Below, in pieces: positions 48,409-58,994 of a stretch of DNA of 64,000 nt. The translations under genes and the position numbers were made by a program. Origin of the DNA: Ceratodon purpureus (taxonomy: Eukaryota > Streptophyta > Bryopsida > Pseudoditrichales > Ditrichaceae); contig CM026425.1 in the NCBI GenBank assembly GCA_014871385.1, positions 6,239,243 through 6,303,242 of the forward strand, written 5' to 3'. A model generated the notes under the pieces. That model ran no database searches. It had not been told where the DNA came from and was given only the letters and a program-made list of their open reading frames with translations. Position 1 is the stretch's first letter. Each line of letters begins with the position of its first letter.

Positions 48409-49493
48409 GCGCTCTCGGAGGAGCCTCAGATGACGCAGACACCAATGCCGTTATGCGAAATTCCAAACGCCATTGGTCCACGCCCTCCGGACTCGGGGAC
48501 AGCAACGCGAGGTATGTGTCGTGAAGTCCTCTCCTGTGCGCCCATTCTGTGTTAAAATGCAGGATGCTTCTGCAGTGTCTGTAATTAGATGGTTTAGTGT
48601 ACAGGAATAACTGTAAGCAATGAAATAATTGATTGAAAGAATCAAGAGTGTAAATCAAAAAGAAATGTTCCTCACAGAACGTGTCACTTCACAATCTCAT
48701 ATGTTTTTTTGTGCCTATCCGGAGGAGAAAGGAGAAGGATAACATGTGAGAATTTTCACTAATAAAATTCTTTGAAGAATTGAGTGTTTGTGAGGAGTCT
48801 CTGAGTGGTCATAATGCTACTTATTTGCTCATCATTCGTATGTGAACAACACATGGAGGTGTGCTGAAGTGGCATTTTCTCACAAATCCGGCTTAGAAGT
48901 ACTCACAAATCAGTACCAACCCTTTTTGCATCCACCACATTCCGTAACAAACAGCAGATATAAAGAAATTAGACGTTGTCGGTATCGAGATGGTGCGTCA
49001 GACATTGTTAGTAAACATGACGACAGAAGGTTCGACTCCAAATGAAGAACCGTTTCTAACATTTCACGATAGTCTAATACATTTAAAAACGTACAAGCAT
49101 GATGGGCAGTACGTCAAGCATCTAGAAGGAACTGCATTCTACCTATCTTCTTTAAAATCACGTAGAACTCTTGACTTTGACTGAAATTGTACTCATGAAA
49201 ACGTGAAACGACTTTCCTGCGATACATTTTCCGACAGACCATGTGTTGATTGATCATTGTACTAAAAGAAAGTGGTTAGAATTGAAAGCAGTTCGGAGAT
49301 CAAGTGAGGGAGTTTGATCCGGACTTGTGCATACTGCACGTCCTGATTGGTGATTTATGAAGCGCCTCTTACTTTCGCAACGTGTACCCAGCTTTTGATT
49401 CAGGCATTGGGGCTAGAATGGATGAGTTTGTCGGAAGTCGAGTTGGGTATTGAATAGTGTAAGCGGATTGTGGGGCATTGTCCGAGAAGCATA
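48409..49493. other. Intergenic, presumed promoter of the dehydrogenase gene
   Basis: AT-rich, no supported gene. The sequence becomes abruptly GC-rich at the dehydrogenase start. Confidence 0.4.
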
Positions 49494-50477
49494 ATGACAA
49501 TACGCGTCACGACTCCCTTCGATTCTAACTCCACCGCCGACGACGTGCTTGCAGGGGTCGATCTCACAGGCAAGCGCGCCATCGTCACGGGCGCTTCCTC
49601 CGGCCTCGGCATTGAGACTGCCCGCGCGCTCGCGTCCATAGGAACCGACGTGACGCTTGCAGTGAGAGACACGGAAGCCGGCAAACGAGTCGCGGCCAAC
49701 ATCACTGCAACCACCGGCAACGGGAACGTGCATGTCGCTCCGCTCGACTTGAACAGCCATGCGTCCATCGCGGCCTTCACCAAAGCATGGACAGGCCCTC
49801 TGCACATCCTCGTCAACAACGCCGGAATCTGGGGGCTGCCTGAGATCACACGAACGCCGGAGGGATGGGAGCAGCAGTTCGCCACCAACCACCTGGGTCA
49901 CTTCGAGCTCACGCTGGGCCTCCACGACGCACTCGCCGCAGCAGGAAACGCTCGGGTGGTGGTCGTGAGCTCCCACGGACACAGATGCTCTCCGATCGTG
50001 TTCGAAGACATCCATTTCGAGCACCGGAGCTACGAGACACTTGCGGCATACGCCCAGTCGAAGACGGCGAATGTGTTGTTCGCCGTGGAAGCCAGCAAGC
50101 GGTGGGCGAAGGACGGGATCAGTGTCAACGCTTGCCACCCCGGCGCCGTCCGCACCAAGATCCTTCGTCACATGGATTTCACGCCGGAAGATCAGAAACG
50201 AGTGTTCAAGAGCTTCAAGTGGGTGAGTGTGGAGCAGGGTGCGTCCACGCAAGTGCTTCTGGCCGCATCGCCGCTGGTTGAAGGCATCGGCGGGCGCTAC
50301 TTCGAGAACAACAACGAATCGGAAGTGGTTTCGGACAGCGGAGCGCACGAATCCGGTGTGTGCGCATTTGCAATCGACCCCACTGAAGCCGCTCGCCTCT
50401 GGGATGTGTCTCTGCAAATGCTCAGCAACCGGACGCCGGCTGATAGTTCGCATGGTGTAATACATTTTGATATTTGA
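49494..50477 (+). CDS. Short-chain dehydrogenase/reductase, intronless, bacterial-like
   Basis: 327 aa from ATG at 49494; the open frame extends upstream only with non-ATG codons. It is a classical Rossmann-fold SDR that would oxidise or reduce an alcohol/ketone with NAD(P)(H). Visible motifs are the cofactor site TGASSGLG (residues 32-39), NNAG (108-111), Asn in NHLGHF (132), catalytic Ser160 and YAQSK (Tyr186, Lys190). The text ANVLFAVEASKRWAKDGISVN and the opening FDSNSTADDVLAGVDLTGKR strongly recall actinobacterial and proteobacterial SDRs annotated as oxidoreductases of this length. The gene has no introns and is conspicuously GC-rich against AT-rich flanks, unlike the other genes here. 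Horizontal transfer is a good explanation. The substrate is unknown, and a long antisense frame over it is a GC artefact. Confidence 0.88.
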   Translation: MTIRVTTPFDSNSTADDVLAGVDLTGKRAIVTGASSGLGIETARALASIGTDVTLAVRDTEAGKRVAANITATTGNGNVHVAPLDLNSHASIAAFTKAWTGPLHILVNNAGIWGLPEITRTPEGWEQQFATNHLGHFELTLGLHDALAAAGNARVVVVSSHGHRCSPIVFEDIHFEHRSYETLAAYAQSKTANVLFAVEASKRWAKDGISVNACHPGAVRTKILRHMDFTPEDQKRVFKSFKWVSVEQGASTQVLLAASPLVEGIGGRYFENNNESEVVSDSGAHESGVCAFAIDPTEAARLWDVSLQMLSNRTPADSSHGVIHFDI

Positions 50478-50905
50478 TAATATTATGTATCCATTCTATT
50501 TGGGTCTGGAACGCAACTATGTCCCGGCATGGCATTTGCTGCATTTGCAATGCATTAATTGGAAGTGGCTAATTTGCTCAATGCTTTTGAGTGATCTTTT
50601 CCCGATGGGATGACACCTGAGAAGTTGGATATGAATGAGGGGCAACGGCGTGTTTTGCCCATGCGGACTTCCTAACTTGCGGTTGCTAAACCTCGGTTGC
50701 CATCCCATTTTTGTTAGTGACCACTTCTGTGAAGTGAGGTCAATTTAAGCTCCTAGAGCTCAACAGAGTTTTTTTATGAGTCTGTAGAGATAGTTTGAAT
50801 TTTCTTCCGTTCATAGATTTCTGTCCAGAGTGGTGGTAATTGGTTGGTTGAGAGCTATTTTTGTGGCCACTGGTTGTGCACTGTGCCACTGAATCCCTCA
50901 ACGTA

Positions 50906-50910
<5 letters not shown>

Positions 50911-50936
<26 letters not shown>
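50911..50936. repeat. (AT)13 microsatellite
   Basis: Uninterrupted AT dinucleotide run. Confidence 0.95.
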
Positions 50937-50940
50937 GAGA

Positions 50941-51125
50941 TTTTGCTGTCGTAACGTTTTCCATTATTAAGTAGTTTAAAGGACACGAACAGTTGCTTTA
51001 GAGTCAGCATGACACCATCCAGGAGAACGAGCATCTCTTGCTGTTGTAACGTATTCATTATCAAATAGTTCAAAGAACACACATTGCCACTTTAGAGTCG
51101 GCATGACATCAGCCAAGATGACGGA
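50941..51125. repeat. Two-copy tandem duplication, 95-bp period
   Basis: TTGCTGTCGTAACG at 50943 and TTGCTGTTGTAACG at 51038 start two diverged copies. Both contain ATTAT(T/C)AA(G/A)TAGTT, CTTTAGAGTC(A/G)GCATGACA and end in AAC/TGACGA-like words. The array lies just upstream of the P450 remnant. Confidence 0.7.
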
Positions 51126-51314
51126 GGATTGATGCCGAAGTAGATGTTTCTTATCTGAAACAGAGGATGCTTGTCAGTACCGCTTTGCCAAGGAGTTGCT
51201 TCTTGTCTCTGCAGCGTGGTGACAATGCATCTGAATGGGATTAAGTAGACGTGCACCAGACTCTATTTACAACTTGGTAAGGAGTCACACTGCCTGGAGC
51301 TGAAAACCTCAACA

Positions 51315-52369
51315 ATGGCTTCGACTAGTGTGGCTCTCCTGGTACGTCATGCACCTAATTCTCACATGTTTAATATCCTGTTTGATCAATTTCTAAAATT
51401 TAGGAACATTGCGTACTTCAGTACAAACTTGCAGCCTTTGAAGAATCAGAAAATTTGCATCAATGATGTAGATGAAGATCCCCTTGCCACTTGCAGCGAT
51501 AAACATATATTAGTAAAATTTGTGTCATGTTCTCTTCCTCTGACTTCACAATATCATCACTCAACGAAGGTATATCATGTGTGTCGGAAATGCAGTTTCG
51601 TCTTATGATACTGCACATGTAGAATCTAGCTAGCCTAAGTTGATCATGTCCGCAAGGAAAACAAATTTTAACAAATCTTCGGTATTGAAGCGGCTGGCCG
51701 TTTTAGCACTTTAGTACAATCTATCCTTGGAATGGTTACACGACTTCGTATGCAGCTCGTGGCCGTGGCGTTGCTGGTTGTGCATGTGAGCAGGCAGTTG
51801 TTCAAACAACACAAATTGAACTTACCCCCGGGACCGACACCATTGCCCATCATCGGATTCTCGGCACACACCCCCACCAAAGCTTGGCTGGTTTGGCTCA
51901 AAAGTATGGTCCCGTGATGTCAATCCAACTGGGACAAAAGACTTACGTTGTTGCAACGTCTCCAGAAGCAGCCCAGGAGTTTCTCAAGGTGCAAGATGCC
52001 AACTTCTCCTCCCGACCCCAGCTCCGATCTATTGAACTCATTGTGCCTCAAGGTATGCAATTCGGAATTTCTATTTCATTACAGATGACGGCTAATAATC
52101 CTTTTACTCTATGTCTGTTTACTCTTTCAGATATAGTATTTCACGACATCACGCCTGTGACCAGCCATCTCAGAAAAGTACTTGTGAGCGAGCTCACATC
52201 TGCAAAGCGATTGGAAGCATCCAAGTATATACGAACTGAGGAACTTGCTCACATGCTCCGATCAATCTCCAAAGAAACAGGTCCAATCCAGGTGAAAACC
52301 TTTTTCTACAGAATGTCTACAAACATCCTCACACGCATGATTCTCAACAATGGGTCGTTGGCACGTTAA
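51315..52369 (+). pseudogene. Cytochrome P450 (CYP71-clan-like), truncated and frameshifted
   Basis: Exon 1 51315-51341 (MASTSVALL) splices to 51756-52052 and then to 52131 onward. The N-terminus makes a membrane anchor followed by the proline hinge LPPGPTPLPIIG, then the classic AQKYGPVMSIQLGQKTYVV, SPEAAQEFLK and FSSRPQ blocks, and later HLRKVLVSELTSAKRLEASK. A frameshift lies near 51880-51895, between PTKA and LAGLAQKYG. The helix C region reads HDITPVTSHLRK and lacks the usual Trp of WxxxR. The frame stops at 52369, before helix I, ExxR and the Cys haem-binding loop, none of which is found downstream. No active enzyme is possible; the exact CYP family is not determined. Confidence 0.8.
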
Positions 52370-53464
52370 ATCGGAAGTCCGGGTATACAAAGCGTGGACA
52401 CACTTTCCACTAGCCCTAATCTGTGAGAGATCTTCACCTTTCTCGAAGCTCTCCTCGAATCAGAGGAGTAGTCAAATTCTCCTGACCTCTGAAAACAGCA
52501 ACCTCATGTAGCCTTGGCGTTGAGCAATCAAACTTCCAATTTAAGGTGCTTCTACCTTACCACTTATTGATTTATGCCACTCTCGGTTATTGGTGCACCT
52601 AGGCACAACAGTCCTTCACAAGTTACTGGTACTCCTACTTTCATGTCTACTCCTGAAGAAATTCAACTGATACAAGTTCCACTTCATGACGTCTGTTCAA
52701 CTGAGGCCATGCCACACGGAGTCCCACCTGCCTTCAACCAATCCACACAACAAAACCTCCAATAAAATTTAGCATCAGTAACACACCTCAACAATCGCAC
52801 GCAGATCACAACAAAACAAGGTCCATCACAGGTGAATCCGGTGGTTAACCACAACAAACACTTCTGGAAGTTCATTTCCAAATTTCTGAACTTAACCTGT
52901 AAACATCACAACAAGACAACGAGTAGAAGTTTGGTAGAATGAAACAATTCCACAATTTTAATGGAGATGAGGTCAAAAGTATAATTGAATTTGATTCCAA
53001 GAGCCACTGGGATCCGAATTTTGAGCTTCTTGGTAGTAAATGGCAAATATAATATTGCCACATAGCTACTATCTCCTTGGACTTCTTTGGACTAATCTCA
53101 GCACCTCTAATAATGCAATGGCCTAGCATAATTTTCTACACAGGTTGATATCTCCATCGGCTAAAAAAATGATATGACAAGAATAAATAAATATGACATT
53201 CTCTGCGAACCTAACCTGAGTGTTTATATAACACTGGAAAAGGCATATCCATCCTAGAACTTATAACTCTCATGAATGCACTGCTTCGAAGATGAGGACG
53301 CAACACAGCTCGCTCACTGATCTGATTGAATTCAGCAAATCCATTACTTCCTCCCACTCAATCGTTCCATGCGCTCAAATGCTGAAGAGAGATGTTCAGA
53401 GGATTCCCAAAACCGATGATCGAGCTGTAATCAAGTTCCCGAGCAGATGATCGGTAAGCATTGT
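52370..53464. other. Intergenic and 3' flank of URGT copy C
   Basis: No gene or further P450 exons seen. From about 53,290 the DNA is homologous to the 3' flank of URGT copy B in inverted orientation. Confidence 0.45.
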
Positions 53465-55762
53465 TTACTGCTTCTCGACACTTCCTAGCTCCAAATCGGC
53501 CTTCAACAGAGGACCTTTCTCTTCGGATGAAAGAGCTTCCATCACCTTCGAGGAGGCCAGCTCATTTGCTTGGGCCTTCTTCGCGACTTCCACAGCCCAG
53601 CTGTAAGTGATCATCCCCACCACAGCCATGAACATGCCCATCATGTTCTTCCCGGTCAGCACGGAGTCGAACAGCACCCACCCCAAGGTCAGCACGGCAA
53701 CAGTCTTCATGTGTCCCAACACCTGTCATCAGATCCCATCGAATCGTTAGTACAGACCTGCGTCTGGGTACAAGCTCTCCTCGGCTAAATACAAAAAGAA
53801 TTCGTTTGACATGAGCTGATATTCTTCAAACGGAGTGTTGGCAGAATCTTCTTACACTGTTGCAGTTTACACATGTTAGTCATGATTGCAGAGTTAATGA
53901 ATGATAAATTTGCTCTTCAGAAGGGATCAGAAATTACCTGGAATGTCACAGCAGAGAATCGTCCAATGCACAAGTACTGGCTCACATTGCAGAATACCGC
54001 GAGTAGGCACGAGAGCAGAATGAAGAACTGCACACAGTACCACAGCAAGGCAGATTCCAATTGCCAGAAAACAGAATCAGAACCACATCCATAGCTCAAA
54101 CCACTCTTCACAAAGAGCTCACTGATGCTGAGAACGACAACATTCACAACCAACTAACCAGGCCAATTCTTGCATCTTAGAAAAGCAACAACAGACTGAA
54201 TCAATGCACAAGACTTAAACCAACCCAAGATACACCCGTCAACACATCGCACCATCCTTAGAACTACAATTATGCATCTACTTCAGATTGTAGCTTACGA
54301 TGGCTCCAAATGTGTAAGTGTAATCCAAAAGGTTCTCTCCAATCAGAAAGTAGTCCACGAAAGGCCCAATCATGATCAACGATGCGGCCTGAATTGGTGC
54401 AGTATTGCTCAATAATTCAAACGATCCGCAATTGTGCTTCTTCTGTAGCGCGCCGATATACTGCCATCACCATCACACACTAAACTCTTTAGAAATCTCG
54501 AGCATCACCGAACCCATCGACCAGGAGAAACCAACCAACCAACCAACTCAATAACCCTCACAAAGCCAGAACCAACCACAAGTTCCAAACCGCAACTGAA
54601 AGGGCCGAGACGTACAATCTGCTGCAGGGATGTTGATATCACTGCCACCAATGCCGCCATGAATCCGGAGAAGTTCACATTCACATCCGTCACAGTGCAC
54701 ACCCCCACCCCGATCATCACCACGAACACGGCTGCCTTCACTTCCCTCGTGTAGGTCTTGCTGTGCAGTATCCACTCCAACACGCACACGCTAGGTATCA
54801 TACTTAACTTCGCAATCTGTTCAAACATCAGCATCCCATCATCAGCACAACCGAAGAAAAGGGTTCCACTCCCTAAAAATCTCCGGAACGCATTTCCAAT
54901 TTCAACCTCCGAACGACATATCAATAAGGCAAGCAGTCCGACGAACAATGCATAACTTCACTCAAAGTCCTGGTACACGCTTTCCAATCACTCCTACATC
55001 AACCCACACATGTTGAACAATATCCATGACATAAACAAGCCATAAGTTTCCGAATTCAATACGGGATACAACGCCGTTAACTAGGCCACCGAATCCTTCA
55101 CAGCACTCAACAGATACTCCTCACCAATCACCGTTCAAGCTAGTAATATAAAAGCATACAATTTGCCTGGATGATCCCACCATAGTACAATGGCCACCCC
55201 TGTTTCCAAGTCTACTCCGACCACTATCGTGTGCGTACCTGGTAGAAACCCACTGAGTTCAGCATCAGACTCATGTTCATCGAAACGATCGACGTGTTCG
55301 ACACCAGCGAAAACAGAAACAGATCCATGAACGGCACGTGCTTCGAAACCGAGTACCCCAAAGCAGAAGAGATGTAACCCACTCCCGCAGTCACTGTGAA
55401 GTGAAACGCCGTCAAAGTCGTTGCTGCACCAAAGTATCCATCACCCCATGGATGTCAGATTCAAACAGTCCAATCTCACAATCATCACCCACAATACTCT
55501 GAAGAACGTTGAGCAGGAAGCAAACCATGAATGTACAGTAATGCCGAAGATCGGATGGTAGTGAGTATCCCTATTAGACTCTACCACTCATGTAATGTTG
55601 TCTGCCGTCCTTACCAAATCTGTAGTTGTAGCCGGCTGCAGACATGACCTGCTTGTTGGCCATGATGATCCCCACGGAGCTGATGACGTTCATCGCCCAC
55701 GCTCCCATGTCTGAAACGCCTTTCTTCTCATCCTTCTTCTCGGATTTCACTGGATTCATCAT
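53465..55762 (-). CDS. UDP-rhamnose/UDP-galactose transporter (URGT-like), copy C
   Basis: Six exons with GT-AG borders: 55762-55615, 55423-55239, 54816-54616, 54460-54299, 54027-53938, 53722-53465 (347 aa). Exon lengths 148/185/201/162/90/258 equal those of copy B. The predicted Golgi antiporter carries the same KT-group blocks (LLSKTAPIQAASL where visible by homology, MLNSVGFYQ, LGHMKTVAVLTLGW). The ATG ATG start is preceded by GAAGCAGCC, as in copy B. An upstream in-frame GTG exists but no ATG, so 55762 is chosen. Few coding differences from copy B are visible (for example HSKTYTREV versus HNKTYTREV and VMEALSSEEKG versus VMDALSSEEEG). All features suggest an intact gene. Confidence 0.92.
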
Positions 55763-57092
55763 GGCTGCTTCGGAGTGCCCCCTCACTCGTCCAATTCCGA
55801 CAGCTCACCGCCAATTGTGCACGGGCAGGAACTAAATGGTCTTGATCTGGCCTCCGCTCAGTTCACTATCAATCACATCAACTCGCTAACATTCTATCCT
55901 GGAACTGATCGGCGCCTCAAATGTACTCATGTGCAATAACTTGGTCAGGTTTCACGATGCTATGTCTCCTGAACAAACAGCCATCCACCGCGGAATGCCG
56001 TACAGATGCCGACCGTTTCTGAAAAACGGGAGTCGAAGCTACAGTCGCCTTGTCGTCGTGAAAGAATTTGATGTCGATCTACACTCTGCATCACAAGCAA
56101 TGAGCACGAGTTAAGATTCTGTCATTCCACCTAAAAGTGAGCTAATGGTGAATTTTTGAGAGGCTCCAAAGAATTGAGAAATTCTGCTCAATGAATTAAC
56201 GTCCTCCGCTAACGCAATGGTGTTCGTGGTACACAATGGGGAGTATGGGGAGGAGAATTCGGCTCTAGATCTAATTCAAGTAAATACTTAAAATGCTACC
56301 AGAAGGCCTTCACTAGAAATTCTCGGTTGACAACGCTACTCGAAAGACAATTCCAAGTGACCTGCAACCAGGCTCGAACGCCGGTTTACAAATCCATGAG
56401 CAACTAAGTGACAAAGCAAACTCCTAGATTTGCAAAAACTTCTGATCTTATGAGAACCTACGCCAAAGCACGGTCTAGAAAACCACAAGGCCACAAACTC
56501 CAACGATCTAAATTCACCCAAAAGCAAGGCTACAGTGACCCCACTACAATGCAAAGTTGCAATATTACCAAAAATACTCCCACAAGTAGAAACCACTTCC
56601 ATTCTGCCAACAACCACCCCCAACAAACCTCACTCAACTCAGAAACGATCAACTCCTCCTCGACCCTCACCTCAGAAACCTAGACGTGGACATGAACCAC
56701 TGATCTCCCAATGACGATTTCACCAAAACCGAAGAGGGGTGAGAGAGCTAGAGCGTCCGGTCCACACTAGCAGTATACTTACCCGCACCGAAGCGACCCC
56801 TCTACCCTCCGACTCTCCTCTAATCTCCTTCGATCGACACAACCCTGCAGCTCCGTCCAGCAACATAAACTCCACAGGCAAGGTCCGACGATCAGTCAAC
56901 CTGCGTAACTAGATCAAACTAGGCGCGACCTGGAGCACGTCAAGACGACCTGCGACAATGCCGCGAAACCGCAACTGCAACTGTCCATCGAGTGCCCGAA
57001 ACGCAGTGCAATTATTCGACGCTAACAACTTACAACGCCATCTCTGCAGAGCCTGACAACGTCGTCTTCTCGTCTTCACACACATCGACCGC
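55763..57092 (-). other. Leader/5' UTR region of URGT copy C
   Basis: No protein-like frame. The block around 56690-57090 matches the corresponding upstream region of copy A. Presumed leader exon plus leader intron; the intron would be shorter than in copy B and has no comparable tandem array. Confidence 0.4.
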
Positions 57093-57170
57093 CCCAGTAT
57101 CACCTAAGTAATACAGCGGTATTAAAAGGGTATCAGACGGGTATCATGTATGTATCGTGATGGTATTGCC
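57093..57170 (-). promoter_or_regulatory. GATAC/GTATC word cluster upstream of URGT copy C
   Basis: On the gene strand, ATACC or GATAC words recur about every 10-12 bp: AATACCATCACGATACAT, CATGATACCCGTCTGATACC, then TTAATACCGC and GGTGATACTGG. The first block equals the one in copy A, and GATACTGG is common to all three paralogues. Confidence 0.5.
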
Positions 57171-58994
57171 CACGTATGAACTCTGTTGGGACGTGATGCC
57201 GGCGGGTGGAAGTGAAGCTCGGCAATCATGCACCGGCCCAGGACTGCACTGTACCAGTCACGTACTGTGCAGGCCGGGAGATGGCGAGCGACGTGCTTAC
57301 GGGGGAGGTAAGCTTGCACGTCGTGTGAACAGGATGCCCACATGTGAGCTTTCGAAGGACCGACAGAGTTTGTTATTGTGGGAAGGGAGCGTATCGGTAG
57401 GAGCTTCTTTTCAGTTCACCTATTTTCAGTTAAAGACTTGGGGTGCAAAAAGGCGTGCGGTATTAATTGTTTCTTTTTCAGTGGGTGGGTATGTTTAGTG
57501 CATGGAGGAATTGGGGTGTGTTTGACGGTTTGCTGTTTTGGTGTTAGTTTTGATGTTATTCGATCGTTTATTTTTTTGTTGGTGATGGTAAAGTATGTTA
57601 TTCTTCAGAGGTCATCACTGTTGAATGATTAGACCTCCGTAGTAGTGCTTATTTGTTTACATTCTGAGTCAAGTGATTATGATGCTTAATCGGTGCAGTG
57701 GAGTTTTTTGAACAATCGGTACAAATGGTAGAGAGTTGGATTGTATGTAAAGAAGTGAATCAACTTTTACTCCCACAGAACCGCTTATGATTTGAACAAC
57801 ATAGTCTACCATTTTGCTGCATGTGTTAGCACAATTGTGTCTAAATGGTAATGCTTAAATAAGAGCATATTGATTATCTTGTAAATTTGGAGCTCACGTG
57901 CATTCGGAAATGAAATTTAGAGAGTTCAGGAATTCGGGTTGAATTCATACGCTGCTAGTTCATCTATGATATTTGTAAGTGATGAATGTGAAAGAGAATA
58001 AGTCCAACGTCGCAGTGATGCAAATTTAACAAGACTCTGCGTAGTTTGAGCCAAAATATTTTGGTAACAATGAGCTTCTGAATTCCTACAAATGCCACAG
58101 CATGAACAACATACTGCATTTCCAACTTTGGGTTTCTAAAATAAAACAGTCTGAGAAGTACAAAAGAACTGAAGTCTGTTGAGTTTGAACCGTCTTCACA
58201 ACCTCATCAACATAAAACATTTAGTAGAATCAGAATCGTGTCCATTAGTGTCATTAAAAACCATTTTAAAACAACACCTTCGACCGTTACTCCTAGTTTG
58301 ATCACATGAACAATCCACTTTAATTCTTCAAAACTCTCCACATGTGGTTCTACAATCATCAAGAGGACTCCCTATCAAAGAATGAAACTCCTTCCAAGCA
58401 GCTGATCCCTAGCTTACATTAGCGTATGCGATGGAGGTGACCTAAGAGCATCGTTTAGCTGGATTTCCAGAGTCATACCATTATAGAATTGTAAGTCCCA
58501 GATAACAAATAGTGAAGAATCTAGCCAACACCTCGTCGAAGGAGCTTCAAATGAATCTCTAGTCTAGTCCTCAGCTGGAATGTTGTCGACCAGAAGGAAA
58601 TAATCCCCTGCTGCCCTGTACCATTTTTCTTGTGTTCATACTGGGTATCCCTAACTGCAAACACTCCAGAGTTACCGTGGCAGGTATAAGCAAGGAGAGA
58701 CGACGCTTGAGTCAACCTTAACCTCATGCAATAAAATGGAAGATATCTTCGTGATATGCTTTTTAACAGAATGTCTATATTTCTCCTTGTGCATATGCAT
58801 CAATATGCCTGGATGTTTGTTGCACCTATCTACATACATCGTACCTAGGAAGACAAATTCTAAGCACATTCACTATTATGTCTGTAAAAACCAACATTTG
58901 CACATGATTATCCTTACAACCTCAGTGCATTTTTAGCTTCATATTGTTTAAGGAGAGAAAAACCAAGCACGAATTTTCAGAGGACATTCTGGAT
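57171..58994. other. Intergenic, no gene seen
   Basis: Mixed then AT-rich DNA; several short frames without motifs. Confidence 0.45.

Noticed and set aside
49413-50465. 350-codon open frame antisense to the dehydrogenase
   Set aside because: It is the mirror of a GC-rich coding sequence and has no recognisable motif; the sense strand has a complete SDR.
52542-52559. TAAGGT-GCTTCT-ACCTTA, a tiny palindrome with foldback-MITE ends
   Set aside because: Six-base arms around six bases can arise by chance; no interior to call an element.
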